From Ruegeria arenilitoris (GTDB lineage Bacteria; Pseudomonadota; Alphaproteobacteria; Rhodobacterales; Rhodobacteraceae), in the NCBI RefSeq assembly GCF_013030985.1, contig NZ_WPYP01000014.1, forward strand, positions 49,786-113,785: a stretch of 64,000 nucleotides of DNA, read 5' to 3'. Numbering within the stretch: the stretch's first letter is position 1; every line of letters begins with the position of its first letter. The notes under the pieces were generated by a model. The model made no database searches. It was not told where the DNA came from and saw only the letters and a list, made by a program, of their open reading frames with translations. A program made the position numbers and the translations under genes. Below are positions 8,767 to 17,441 of the stretch, piece after piece.

Positions 8767-9825
8767 TTAGTTTTCAAACCTCAAAGCAATGCTCTTTTGG
8801 GTGGCAACACTTTGGCAGCACAGAATGAGCCCCTTAGAGATATCATCGTCTTCAAGCGCGATCCGGTTTCGCATATGGACGGCTCCTTCGGTCAGGCGAG
8901 CCATGCAGGCCCCGCAAACTCCGGACTGGCAACTGAATGGAGGGTTTAATCCTGCCGATCGGGCAGCTTCGAGTAGGGTTTGGCCCTCAGCAACCGGAAC
9001 GTCGTACCATACGCCATTTAGCTCAATTCGGGCCGTCGCCGCGATCCCGGATAAACTCAGGTCGCTTTCGGTATCCCCGCCAAAGCTCTCCATGTGAATG
9101 CGGTCATCGGGAACGTCCAGATTTTGCAGCGCTGTCCGAAGATCCGTGTTCATGCTGCCGGGGCCGCAGATCCAGTATTGGGCGTCCTGTGCAACCGGAG
9201 GCGTTTCGCCAATTGCGGCCCCGATGGCATCGGCATCCAACCGCCCCGTGCGCCAAGGGCTGAACCAGCTAAGCAAGGCGGGGTGGGACAGAACATGGCG
9301 CAGAGTGAACCGCTGTGGGTGTTGCGCCAGTAGCTGCTCCAACTCCTGTCGGAAAAGGATGCTGTCGGCGTTTGTGTTGCCAAAGACCAGATGCGCCACG
9401 GAATGAGGCTCGTCTGCCAGAACGGCGTTGATCATCGCGTACAATGGCGTGATGCCACTGCCAGCACCAAAGAAATAGTGGGTGCGGCGTTTCAGGGCTC
9501 CGGGGTTCAAAGTGAACAGTCCGAAGGGGGGCATGACCTCGACCGTATCCCCCGCCGACAGGGTGTCGCCGATATGGTTCGAGACGATCCCGCCTTTCAC
9601 GCGTTTGACAGTGATACGCAGCGCGGACCCGGGAGGGTTCGAGATCGTGTAGCTGCGCCGGTGCTCCTCTCCGGCGATCAGAAACCTGACCGTCAGGTGC
9701 TGCCCGGCTGTCCATTGATACAGATCGGTCAGAGCCAGGGGGATATCAAAGGTGACACTGGTGGCCGCGCCTCCGATTTCCGTACGGATTTCGGATACGG
9801 TTAGTGGATGAAAGTCACGTTGCAT
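8767..9825 (-). CDS. Oxygenase reductase: FAD/NAD(P) domain plus C-terminal plant-type 2Fe-2S ferredoxin
   Basis: 352 aa with an FNR-like fold. RRSYTISNPP binds the flavin, FGAGSGITPLYAMI binds NAD(P), and YWICGPGSM is the third FNR block. The last 90 residues carry the ferredoxin motif CQSGVCGACMARL plus a downstream Cys (LILCCQS), giving the four ligands of a plant-type 2Fe-2S cluster. Domain order matches PaaE and GbcB/CntB-type reductases, which pass electrons from NAD(P)H to a Rieske oxygenase. The partner oxygenase lies just upstream in the same minus-strand unit, and this is the last gene of the unit. Confidence 0.85.
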   Translation of the reverse strand: MQRDFHPLTVSEIRTEIGGAATSVTFDIPLALTDLYQWTAGQHLTVRFLIAGEEHRRSYTISNPPGSALRITVKRVKGGIVSNHIGDTLSAGDTVEVMPPFGLFTLNPGALKRRTHYFFGAGSGITPLYAMINAVLADEPHSVAHLVFGNTNADSILFRQELEQLLAQHPQRFTLRHVLSHPALLSWFSPWRTGRLDADAIGAAIGETPPVAQDAQYWICGPGSMNTDLRTALQNLDVPDDRIHMESFGGDTESDLSLSGIAATARIELNGVWYDVPVAEGQTLLEAARSAGLNPPFSCQSGVCGACMARLTEGAVHMRNRIALEDDDISKGLILCCQSVATQKSIALRFEN

Positions 9826-9837
9826 CAGGGTATCCCA

Positions 9838-10311
9838 TCATCGGTAGTCATAAGTCGTGGTCAAAGACCGGATCACCGTTCCACCCTGAAAGGGTTCAAA
9901 GACAAACTCATCTGTCTGACGCATTTTGCCAGCATATCCCTGCCAATCATAATCGACTTGGGTCACTGCAGTGACGTGCCGGACATCATCCTCGGATCGC
10001 GCGGTAATCTGAGGCGCGGATCGTGCGGTTTCCGTGTACCCCTCCAGCGCCTTAACGAGCTCGGGGTCTTCCGCATTGGTGACATCGCCGATCCGGTATG
10101 AGAAGACGTCATCCGCTTGCCCCATGCCGTATTTGAGGATGACCCGATGCGTGGCGTCGGGGTGCCAGTTGTCCCATGTGGCCAGCAGGCTTTGTTCGTC
10201 TTGGGCTTGCAGGATTCGTGCGGCAATGTCCTCGGGTGCGTCTGCCTGCGCCGTCAGCACCAGAACCGAAGCAAGCGCAACACCGATCAGGGTGGCTTGT
10301 ACTGGTTTCAT
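9838..10311 (-). CDS. Secreted hypothetical protein in Rieske cluster
   Basis: 157 aa starting at MKPVQATL, chosen because GGAG lies seven bases upstream; an in-frame ATG five codons earlier lacks it. A clear signal peptide (VALASVLVLTAQADA) directs it to the periplasm. The mature part alternates strand-like blocks (HRVILKYGMGQADD, VTQVDYDW, GTVIRSLTTTYDY) and might form a lipocalin- or SnoaL-like fold, but no family is recognised. It sits between the oxygenase and its reductase, with 12-18 bp gaps, which is unusual for a cytoplasmic redox pair. Confidence 0.6.
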   Translation of the reverse strand: MKPVQATLIGVALASVLVLTAQADAPEDIAARILQAQDEQSLLATWDNWHPDATHRVILKYGMGQADDVFSYRIGDVTNAEDPELVKALEGYTETARSAPQITARSEDDVRHVTAVTQVDYDWQGYAGKMRQTDEFVFEPFQGGTVIRSLTTTYDYR

Positions 10312-10329
10312 GATCAGTCTCCGCATCGT

Positions 10330-11481
10330 TCAATTGTCCTGCATGAACGCCAGCACTGCCTTTTGGTGCTGCGTGATCGGGCTTTCGCCAATCCCGGCGG
10401 GACCGATTTCAAGGTACGGGCTTTTCAAAGACTTCTGCTGTTGTTCGCAGGCATAGATATCCTCGGTTGTAAAATCTCCGGATGCCATCGGGTCGTCTTC
10501 ACCCGCGGCGTCATCCCCGTGGTATTTTGCACCGCCGAAGCCCTTCCAGAAGCCCCAGCTTTTCCACTGTTGTTTCTGGAACGCCCAGTCCGATACGTTC
10601 GCCAGCTTTGTTCGGTTTTCGACCCGCGTCAGGTCCGGGGCAAGCGGAGTGATGATGAACAGGTTCCAGCTTTCCTCGCTGGCCCCGATGCCAATGCCGG
10701 GAAACAGCATCGGAACCCATGCACCGACATGCGGTTCAGGGATCGTGCGCGGCATCGGAAGATTGGCTTCGTGGTTCTTTGCATACGCCGCCGATGGGGG
10801 TTCCCAAAAGTGATAGTGCGGCCCCTGCCACCCGTATTCGGCCTTGGCGTGGTCATACATATGTAGCGTGTTCGAATGCAGATGGCTCAGGTGGTAGACA
10901 TCGATGTAGTTCTCAACGACGATCTTCCAGTTGGCCCTGATCTCGTAGCTATTACGTCCTTCCGTGTATTCGACAAGCTCTTCGGGCTTGTGGGGGCCGA
11001 GGTGCGGGTCCACTGCCCCGAACCATTCCGCCAAAGTCGGTGCGTCCGGGTCGGGGTGCACGAACAACATGCCGCGCCAGACGTCCACACTGGCCGGCTT
11101 AAGGCCAAAGCAGGACTTATCGACACCGTCGGGGAACTCGGTCGTCTCATCGGGCACCGAGATCAGATTGCCTTCCAAATCGTACGTCCAGTCGTGATAG
11201 GGGCAGGTCAGCGCTTTCTGCGTCTTTCCGACCGCCCGGATCAGCTGGGTCCCCCGGTGGCGGCAGATGTTGTGAAACGCGCGCAGACGGTGATCGCGCC
11301 CCATCACAATGAACAGATTGTTCAGGCCCGCCTGAACTGAAAGATAGTGCCCTGGGCCTTCGATATCCTCGACCAATCCCGCAAACCTCCAGGTACGCGA
11401 GAAGATTCGGTCTTGTTCTCGGTCGAACCAGTCCTGTGAGGTATAAGCCTCGACCGGCAGATGGTGATACATTTTGGTCAT
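10330..11481 (-). CDS. Rieske non-heme iron oxygenase, alpha subunit
   Basis: 383 aa. The Rieske 2Fe-2S site is C73-x-H75 (CRHRGTQL) and C93-x2-H96 (CPYHDW). The catalytic iron site is the NWKIVVENYIDVYHLSHLHSNT block, in which D..H....H supply the 2-His-1-carboxylate ligands. The fold matches the ring-hydroxylating / quaternary-amine (GbcA, CntA) oxygenase superfamily. No beta subunit is encoded, so it is probably an alpha-only oligomer fed by the neighbouring flavin-ferredoxin reductase. The substrate cannot be read from sequence; an aromatic acid or a betaine-like compound are the main options. Probably repressed by the adjacent TetR protein. Confidence 0.85.
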   Translation of the reverse strand: MTKMYHHLPVEAYTSQDWFDREQDRIFSRTWRFAGLVEDIEGPGHYLSVQAGLNNLFIVMGRDHRLRAFHNICRHRGTQLIRAVGKTQKALTCPYHDWTYDLEGNLISVPDETTEFPDGVDKSCFGLKPASVDVWRGMLFVHPDPDAPTLAEWFGAVDPHLGPHKPEELVEYTEGRNSYEIRANWKIVVENYIDVYHLSHLHSNTLHMYDHAKAEYGWQGPHYHFWEPPSAAYAKNHEANLPMPRTIPEPHVGAWVPMLFPGIGIGASEESWNLFIITPLAPDLTRVENRTKLANVSDWAFQKQQWKSWGFWKGFGGAKYHGDDAAGEDDPMASGDFTTEDIYACEQQQKSLKSPYLEIGPAGIGESPITQHQKAVLAFMQDN

Positions 11482-11490
11482 CTCAAAACC

Positions 11491-11754
11491 TCAGGCAAGC
11501 AGATGGGCGTATTGGGGAAAAAGGCTGGCGGCGATCATCATCAGACCCAGCATCGCCCAGAGAGTGACGACGGCCCAAAACAAAACCGGGTCCTCTGTGC
11601 GGTTGATCTCGAAGACCAGAAAGGCCTGCCCGTTCAGAATTGTCGGGACGACCCACCATACAAAGAGTACTCCCCAGACCCAGTAGAGACCCAGCGCAGT
11701 GGCTGCCAACAGGATGGGTAGCGCGATATAGTTCGCTGTTCTGGCGTAGCTCAT
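11491..11754 (-). CDS. Small two- to three-helix membrane protein
   Basis: 87 aa starting at MSYARTANYIALPIL. The ATG overlaps the tetR stop by one base (TAATG), so it is translated directly after the regulator. Hydrophobic segments at residues about 8-30 (ILLAATALGLYWVWGVLFVWW) and 55-80 (AVVTLWAMLGLMMIAASLF) are predicted inner-membrane helices. No family recognised. Located between tetR and the Rieske oxygenase, it could assist substrate entry or anchor the oxygenase to the membrane. Confidence 0.65.
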   Translation of the reverse strand: MSYARTANYIALPILLAATALGLYWVWGVLFVWWVVPTILNGQAFLVFEINRTEDPVLFWAVVTLWAMLGLMMIAASLFPQYAHLLA

Positions 11755-12341
11755 TATTTGGTCTCCAAGGTCGAGGCCAGCAAAGAGGCCGCCAGTTTCA
11801 ATTCGGCGCGCCAAATTGCCGGTGGCTCCAGCGGAGACAGGGCATCCATGCTGACAAAAATAGCCGAGATTCCCTGTGTCACCGCACGAATGCGGGCACC
11901 CGACGCATCCGGGGTGGCGCGTTTCAGGATATCCTCGACCACGTCAAAGAATTCCGTGAGGCTGTCCATCAGGTCCTGCCGCAGATCCGGTCGAGCCGGA
12001 ACAGCTGTCACCAGCGCTTGATATGCCAGCATCAACCGCGGATCGGTTCCGCTGTTGTCGGCAAACAGCGTGTCCACAAGATCAGACGGCGTCGCCCCGT
12101 TCGGCAAGGCCTGTCGAAGCCCGTCCAGCGATTCTGCGAACCCAGCACCGACATAGTCGGCCAGCGCAGTGATCATCTCATCCTTGTTGCCCAGGTAATG
12201 ACGCAGAAGCGGACGCTTGACGCCAGCCTCCTCAGCAATCCGTTCCTGTGTCGCACCTTCGAGCCCGAACCGCGCCACGCATGTGAGATAAGCATCCAGA
12301 ATCTCTTGGGATCTTTGGTCTTTCAGCGAAGGTCTTGGCAT
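11754..12341 (-). CDS. TetR-family transcriptional regulator
   Basis: 195 aa. The N-terminal DNA-binding domain is typical: RSQEILDAYLTCVARFGLEGATQERIAEEAGVKRPLLRHYLGNKDEMI (residues about 10-58, split here by its turn). The C-terminal ligand domain is AefR/BetI-like in length. It is the first gene of the Rieske cluster and overlaps the next gene by one base. Two copies of a 16-bp palindrome lie 15-64 bp upstream, so autoregulation of the whole cluster is likely. Confidence 0.88.
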   Translation of the reverse strand: MPRPSLKDQRSQEILDAYLTCVARFGLEGATQERIAEEAGVKRPLLRHYLGNKDEMITALADYVGAGFAESLDGLRQALPNGATPSDLVDTLFADNSGTDPRLMLAYQALVTAVPARPDLRQDLMDSLTEFFDVVEDILKRATPDASGARIRAVTQGISAIFVSMDALSPLEPPAIWRAELKLAASLLASTLETK

Positions 12342-12355
12342 TTCGGTTCCTTAAA

Positions 12356-12405
12356 TTGTCATTGTTGACAAATAATGATCAGCATTACTTTGTCAATGGT
12401 GACAA
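12356..12405. promoter_or_regulatory. Twin TetR-type operators
   Basis: Two 16-bp palindromes, TTGTCATTGTTGACAA (12356-12371) and TTGTCAATGGTGACAA (12390-12405), share TTGTCAnnnnTGACAA. They stand 34 bp apart centre to centre. The intervening TAATG...CATTA extends the symmetry, so the whole 50-bp block is itself an imperfect palindrome. It lies immediately upstream of tetR and fits binding by two TetR dimers. Confidence 0.75.
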
Positions 12406-12907
12406 TTTACTTTTTGATTCACCTTTTCAAACGAAACCGCCCTGTGATCAGCAGAGGCTTAAAAAGCGAAGGAGGAGCTGCGCAAAGAAGTTTTCAGAGC
12501 GAAAATGTCGATTTGACATAATCGGATTGGTGATGTCGCCCCTGTGAGATGCAAATTACCTCACATACTTCATTTATTCGGCCCAATGTCTCACGCACTC
12601 CAACAATCTTGATGAAGAAATGGCTCGCGTGAATCCTTTAAGCGGTATGCAGAATACCGTTCACGGATTGATCAAAAACCGCGGTTAGATAGCATATCAG
12701 CACGAGCAGTTCGTTGCGCTTTGATCTAAAGACTCTCCCAAAGTCACCAAACTCGTGTCGTCGGAATCGCGAACGGAGACTGTGACTTGAAATCGACCAT
12801 TGTTGCGTTCACGTGCGGGCCTCAGCTGAGGGCGCCGCAAGATAACATTCTGAAAACAAGCCACAATCGGCGGCCAAATATGCGTCTTGAGATTTAGAGG
12901 AAAATCA
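12406..12907. other. Intergenic region between tetR operators and tRNA-Gln
   Basis: About 500 bp with no supported gene. A TTGACA-like hexamer occurs in gatttgacataatcgg near 12510-12525, but no confident promoter can be assigned. No RNA structure recognised. Confidence 0.4.
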
Positions 12908-12982
12908 TGGCTGGGGTGGTAGGATTCGAACCTACGATACACGGTACCAAAAACCGCTGCCTTACCACTTGGCTACACCCCA
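12908..12982 (-). tRNA. tRNA-Gln (anticodon TTG)
   Basis: Reading the minus strand, the acceptor stem TGGGGTG pairs with CACCCCA, followed by discriminator G and an encoded CCA. D-loop (AGCCAAGTGGTAAGGC), anticodon stem GCGGT/ACCGT with loop TTTTGGT (anticodon TTG), and T-arm GGTTCGAATCC are all present. Length is 72 nt plus CCA. The TTG anticodon reads Gln CAA codons. Confidence 0.95.
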
Positions 12983-13260
12983 ACGGTGAGCGGCTATCTA
13001 CGATTGTTGTTCGGAGGGTTCAAGGGGCTTTGAGCGAAAAACTTCAGCTTGGAGTAAAAATTATTTGGCCCGAGTTCCTGACGGTTCGGAGCTCCGAATT
13101 TGCGCCCGTCGGTCATCTGTACGGTTTGACGTATTATGGGCACGAGCGGCCGCAACTGGGTAAGGTCTTGCGGGATGGGCCGCGGCGTCAACATCTTGCT
13201 CTTTTCGGTTGCCAAATATTTGGCCGCGGATCGCGTGAGGTTGCAAGAAACTTCCGGTAT

Positions 13261-13281
13261 TGCAAGTGCCTTTCACTTGCA
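13261..13281. promoter_or_regulatory. Perfect inverted repeat upstream of ferritin
   Basis: TGCAAGTG-CCTTT-CACTTGCA, an 8-bp perfect inverted repeat with a 5-bp spacer, lies 120 bp before the ferritin start. No T-run follows, so an operator is more likely than a terminator. It does not match the Irr/ICE or Fur consensus known from alphaproteobacteria. The remaining sequence from 12983 to 13401 shows no gene. Confidence 0.45.
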
Positions 13282-13401
13282 GGTTTTGCAGGTAATATAC
13301 TGAAAAACATTCAAAAAACTTTAAAGCTGCAGTTGCGCCGGATCGTTGGGGAACTTAGCTGTATGATTGACCCCGGCACCCCCTTGAAACAGGAGATGAA
13401 G

Positions 13402-13905
13402 ATGAAGTTGAACCCGAAAGTCGCAGAAGCGTTGAACCGTCAGATCAACAATGAACTTCACGCATCCTATACATACCTTGCCATGGCCGCGTATTTCGAA
13501 TCCGAGGACCTGCCCGGATTCGCGCAGTGGTTTCGTGGTCACTCGGCCGAAGAGGGCACGCACGCCATGCGCATTTTCGACTTTGTGGCCCAACGTGGTG
13601 GGAGAATCGAAATTGACGGGATCGCCAAGCCCAAGACGGACTATGCATCACCGGTTGAGGCGCTGGAATACGCGCTGGCGAACGAGGTAACAGTAACCGG
13701 CCAGATCAATGCGCTGTTCGAACTGGCCCATGAGGTCAAGGAATACAGCACCCAGAACATGCTGAATTGGTTCCTGGCTGAACAGAACGAGGAAGAAGAC
13801 CTGTTCGGCAGAATCCTGGATCAGACCAAAGCGGCCAATGGGGATCGCTGGAACCTGTTGTTGCTGGACAAGGAAATGGGCACGCGCACTGCCGCGGGTG
13901 CATAA
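13402..13905 (+). CDS. Ferritin (non-heme, FtnA-like)
   Basis: 167 aa four-helix ferritin. Ferroxidase-centre residues appear in NELHASYTYLAMAAYFE and GHSAEEGTHAMRIFDFV, with further acidic ligands in the third and fourth helices (FLAEQNEEEDLFGRILDQ). The protein would assemble as a 24-mer that oxidises and stores iron in the cytoplasm. Start ATG 13402 is six bases after AGGAG; an ATG six bases earlier is too close to it. The frame is open far upstream, but that part overlaps tRNA-Gln and is not coding. Closest in character to prokaryotic FtnA rather than heme-binding bacterioferritin. Confidence 0.88.
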   Translation: MKLNPKVAEALNRQINNELHASYTYLAMAAYFESEDLPGFAQWFRGHSAEEGTHAMRIFDFVAQRGGRIEIDGIAKPKTDYASPVEALEYALANEVTVTGQINALFELAHEVKEYSTQNMLNWFLAEQNEEEDLFGRILDQTKAANGDRWNLLLLDKEMGTRTAAGA

Positions 13906-13921
13906 CAATCATATTGTTCAG

Positions 13922-13944
13922 GCGGGGCGGCAGGAACGCCCCGC
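13922..13944. terminator. Hairpin between convergent genes
   Basis: GCGGGGCG (13922-13929), a 7-nt loop and CGCCCCGC (13937-13944) form a perfect GC-rich 8-bp stem between the ferritin stop and the end of the opposing SH3 gene. No strong U-tract follows, so efficiency is uncertain. Confidence 0.55.
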
Positions 13945-14465
13945 TATTCGCGAACCTCGGCGGGATCGACGCCCCAGAGGTTCGATTTCTGCGCCCAGCC
14001 GCGATAGCCGCCCGCTGAGATTTGGCACCAGTCCAGGCTGCAGCTGCCCAGGCGCGCCACCACGCCAGATTCGAATTTCGCGCTGACCTGAGAATTGGGG
14101 TCGGGGCTGGTGTGGACGGGCAGCAGCTCGGATTCGATCAGCACCGTGCGTGCGCCGGACAGCAGGGCATAGTGGACCCAACCACCGGCTCCGTCGCGGT
14201 CCTGAACCCGGCGCCAGTTGCCGTATTCAGCCGTAATCTGCAGTGGCATCCCGCGCCGTTTGAACACCCAGTCGATTCGATGGGTCAGCGAGGGGCCGCG
14301 GCGAACGTTGCCCTCGGCGGCCTTCATCGAAACATATCGCGGCAGGGGCAGGTTGGTGACGGGGCCACGCTTGTCCTGTGCGCTGGCGGTCAGAGTCCCC
14401 AGCGCGACCAGAAATGCGGACGTAACCACCAGAAGGCGGCATTTTACTGGTAGAAAACCACTCAC
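13944..14465 (-). CDS. Secreted bacterial SH3-domain protein
   Basis: 173 aa with a GTG start and a signal peptide (LLVVTSAFLVALGTLTASAQ). Two SH3-like repeats follow: residues about 43-105 (MKAAEGNVRRGPSLTHRIDWVF, GNWRRVQDRDGAGGWVH) and 108-165 (VHTSPDPNSQVSAKF, CQISAGGYRGWAQKSNLWG). Such periplasmic SH3 proteins usually bind peptidoglycan or envelope ligands. It is convergent with ferritin and divergent from the reductase gene. No enzymatic domain is attached. Confidence 0.8.
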   Translation of the reverse strand: MSGFLPVKCRLLVVTSAFLVALGTLTASAQDKRGPVTNLPLPRYVSMKAAEGNVRRGPSLTHRIDWVFKRRGMPLQITAEYGNWRRVQDRDGAGGWVHYALLSGARTVLIESELLPVHTSPDPNSQVSAKFESGVVARLGSCSLDWCQISAGGYRGWAQKSNLWGVDPAEVRE

Positions 14466-14602
14466 TGACTGTCTGCTCTTGTGCCTGTTGATCGGGTTTC
14501 GAAAAAAGGTCGTCTCAATGCGTTGGGGTTCTTGTGCCCCGCCTTATCCTGCGCCACGATGCCATGGCGCGCGAAGATTTGCAAAGCGATGGGAGGGCGA
14601 AG

Positions 14603-15589
14603 GTGCCAAGAGAACGTCTGAGTGTTGTCGTTACGCGACGGTTGCCCGAGGCGGTGGAAACCAGGCTGAGCGAGTTGTTCGATGTGCAGTTGCGCGACGA
14701 TGACACGCCCATGACGCGTGAAGAACTGGTCACAGCGGTGCAAGGCGCGGATGTCCTTGTACCCACCGTGACCGACGCCATCGATGGCGGGTTGCTGGGA
14801 CAGGCGGGTGACAAGCTGCGCCTGATCGCTAATTACGGGGCCGGGGTCGACAATATCGATGTGGCCACGGCCCGGCAGCGGGGCATTCTGGTCTCGAACA
14901 CGCCGGGCGTGCTGACCGATGATACCGCGGACATGACCATGGCGCTGATCCTCTCGGTCACCCGCCGGATTCCTGAGGGGCTGTCGGTCATGCAAAAAGG
15001 CGACTGGGAGGGCTGGGCCCCGACCGCGTTGCTGGGTGGCAGGATCGGAGGGCGCCGTCTTGGCATTCTGGGCATGGGGCGGATCGGCCAGGCCGTGGCC
15101 CGCCGCGCCTCGGCGTTCGGGATGCAGGTACATTATCACAACCGTCGCCGGTTGCGCCCCGAGATCGAACAGGAGCTTGAGGCGACCTATTGGGAAAGCC
15201 TCGATCAGATGGTGGCGCGGATGGATGTGATCTCGATCCATTGCCCGTCTACGCCGTCGACCTTTCACCTGATGAATGCGCGGCGGCTGAAGCTGTTGAA
15301 GCCTTCGGCCGTGATTGTGAACACGTCGCGGGGTGAGGTGATCGATGAAAACGCGCTGACCCGTCAGATTCGCGGAGGTGAGATCGCCGGAGCGGGGCTG
15401 GATGTGTACGAGCATGGTACGCATGTGAACCCGCGCTTGCGGCAATTGCCGAACGTCGTCCTGTTGCCTCATATGGGGTCAGCCACATTGGAAGGGCGGA
15501 TCGAGATGGGTGAAAAGGTCATCATCAATATCAAGACCTTCGAAGATGGGCACCGCCCACCGGATCAAGTAGTTCCATCCATGTTGTGA
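14603..15589 (+). CDS. D-isomer-specific 2-hydroxyacid dehydrogenase (glyoxylate/hydroxypyruvate reductase type)
   Basis: 328 aa. The NAD(P)-binding Rossmann motif is RLGILGMGRIGQAVARR. Catalytic residues are Arg in NTSRGEVIDENAL, Glu in the following block and His in LLPHMGSATLEGR. The family reduces glyoxylate or hydroxypyruvate to glycolate or D-glycerate. GTG 14603 is chosen because GGGAGGG lies five bases upstream and family members begin near RLSVVVTRRLPE; the frame is open to a GTG at 14534. Followed 46 bp later by gamma-glutamyltransferase on the same strand. Confidence 0.85.
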   Translation: MPRERLSVVVTRRLPEAVETRLSELFDVQLRDDDTPMTREELVTAVQGADVLVPTVTDAIDGGLLGQAGDKLRLIANYGAGVDNIDVATARQRGILVSNTPGVLTDDTADMTMALILSVTRRIPEGLSVMQKGDWEGWAPTALLGGRIGGRRLGILGMGRIGQAVARRASAFGMQVHYHNRRRLRPEIEQELEATYWESLDQMVARMDVISIHCPSTPSTFHLMNARRLKLLKPSAVIVNTSRGEVIDENALTRQIRGGEIAGAGLDVYEHGTHVNPRLRQLPNVVLLPHMGSATLEGRIEMGEKVIINIKTFEDGHRPPDQVVPSML

Positions 15590-15635
15590 CGCGTTTGCGC
15601 CGCAGGGACGACAAACGATTTTTCAGGAGGATACG

Positions 15636-17429
15636 ATGAAACGAAATCTGATTTCGGGATTGTTTTTGACGGCGTTGATGCTGGGCGGCGCGGCGTTCGC
15701 GCAGGAGACTGCGGATGCAGTAGCCCCCGAGGGGGCCTCGGACGGGCAGGTTCAGGGCCTGACGGATGAGGTCATCGCCGCGCTTGAGGCCAAGATGGCC
15801 GGTCAACCGGTGACCTCGCAGAACTGGATGGTTGCCGCCGCGAACCCTCTGGCCGTCGAGGCCGGGGCCAAGGTGCTGCGGGCCGGAGGGTCCGCGGCTG
15901 ATGCAATGGTCGCCGTGCAGGTCGTGCTGGGGCTGGTCGAGCCGCAATCCTCGGGCCTTGGCGGCGGTGCGTTTCTGGTCTGGTACGATGCCACGACCGG
16001 CAAGCTGACCACGCTGGACGGGCGCGAGACGGCTCCGCTTGAGGCGAACCACCGGTTGTTTCACGATGAAAACGGCGAGCCACTGAAGTTTTACGATGCT
16101 GTGGTCGGTGGTCTTTCGGTAGGTACGCCCGGAACGCCTGCTTTGCTGGCTGAGGCGCACCGGCGCTGGGGCCGCAGCCCGTGGCCCATCCTGTTTCAGG
16201 ATGGCATTAAACTGGCTGATGAGGGATTCCTTGTCTCGCCACGTCTGGCCACATTGGTCGAAGCCGATGCGGAACGCCTGTCGCGTTTCCCCGTGACAGC
16301 TGAGTATTTCCTGCCGGGCGGAGAGCCTTTGAAGCAAGGTCAGCGGCTGATGAACCCGGATTATGCAGAAACACTGCGGGTTCTGGCACGCGAAGGGTCG
16401 GCCGGGTTTTACGGCGGTGAGATCGCCGCCGGGATCGTCCATACCGTCCGCAATGCGCCGGGCAATCCGGGTGTGCTGTCTGGCGTCGATCTGGCGCTGT
16501 ATCAGGTGACCGAGCGCGACCCGGTCTGCGCCGCTTACCGCGCCTATGAGGTCTGCGGCATGGGGCCGCCCTCGTCCGGGGCGCTGACGGTTGGTCAGAT
16601 ACTGGGTATGCTCGAAGGATATGATCTGGCGACGATGGGACCCGAGGACGTACATACATGGCGTCTGATTGGCGACGCTTCGCGTTTGGCCTTTGCAGAT
16701 CGCGGTCGTTACATGGCCGATCATGATTTTGTCCCGATGCCCACACAGGGCCTGGTCCATCCCGACTACCTGTCCCAGCGCGGACAGCTGCTGGGCGGCG
16801 AGGGGGCGTTGACCGAAGTCGCGCCCGGCAACCCCGAATTCGACCACGCGTCGAACTGGGCGGATGATGTATCGCTGGAATTGCCTTCAACCTCGCATAT
16901 CTCGATCGTAGACCAGTATGGCAACGTGCTGTCGATGACCACGACGATCGAGAACGGGTTCGGTTCGCGGCTGATGACCAACGGGTTCCTGTTGAACAAC
17001 GAACTGACCGATTTTTCGTTCAAGACCCACAGCGATGGTGTTCCGATTGCCAATCGGCTGGAACCGGGCAAGCGCCCGCGGTCCTCGATGAGCCCGACCA
17101 TCGTGATGCAGGACGGCGCTCCGGTACTGGCGATTGGCTCGCCCGGTGGCAGCCGGATCATTGGCTACGTGGCCAAGTCGATCATCGCTTGGGCCGATTG
17201 GGACATGGATGTGCAACAGGCGCTGTCGCTGCCGCATTTGGTCAACCGCTTTGGCACCTATGATGTGGAGCAGGACACGGCCGCCGAGGGCTATGCCGAT
17301 GCGCTGATCGGGCTGGGGTTCGAGGTCAACCCGCGCGACCTGACATCGGGCCTGCACGCGATTGAGATCGGAGATGTTTTGATCGGCGGTGCAGATCCGC
17401 GCCGCGAAGGCATCGCGTTGGGCGAATAA
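15636..17429 (+). CDS. ggt: Gamma-glutamyltransferase
   Basis: 597 aa, a periplasmic proenzyme with signal peptide (LFLTALMLGGAAFAQ). The nucleophile that starts the small subunit after self-cleavage is Thr419 in LPSTSHISIVDQYGN. Substrate-binding blocks LGGGAFLVWYD, LDGRETAP, MTTTIENGFGS and RPRSSMSPTIV are intact. It transfers or hydrolyses the gamma-glutamyl group of glutathione and related amides. AGGAGG precedes the ATG. The next gene starts 12 bp after its stop, so the two are likely co-transcribed. Confidence 0.92.
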   Translation: MKRNLISGLFLTALMLGGAAFAQETADAVAPEGASDGQVQGLTDEVIAALEAKMAGQPVTSQNWMVAAANPLAVEAGAKVLRAGGSAADAMVAVQVVLGLVEPQSSGLGGGAFLVWYDATTGKLTTLDGRETAPLEANHRLFHDENGEPLKFYDAVVGGLSVGTPGTPALLAEAHRRWGRSPWPILFQDGIKLADEGFLVSPRLATLVEADAERLSRFPVTAEYFLPGGEPLKQGQRLMNPDYAETLRVLAREGSAGFYGGEIAAGIVHTVRNAPGNPGVLSGVDLALYQVTERDPVCAAYRAYEVCGMGPPSSGALTVGQILGMLEGYDLATMGPEDVHTWRLIGDASRLAFADRGRYMADHDFVPMPTQGLVHPDYLSQRGQLLGGEGALTEVAPGNPEFDHASNWADDVSLELPSTSHISIVDQYGNVLSMTTTIENGFGSRLMTNGFLLNNELTDFSFKTHSDGVPIANRLEPGKRPRSSMSPTIVMQDGAPVLAIGSPGGSRIIGYVAKSIIAWADWDMDVQQALSLPHLVNRFGTYDVEQDTAAEGYADALIGLGFEVNPRDLTSGLHAIEIGDVLIGGADPRREGIALGE

Positions 17430-17441
17430 GAGAGGTTCTTT

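Noticed and set aside
12907..13401. N-terminal extension of the ferritin reading frame
   Set aside because: It runs across tRNA-Gln and an intergenic palindrome; ferritin homology and AGGAG place the start at 13402.
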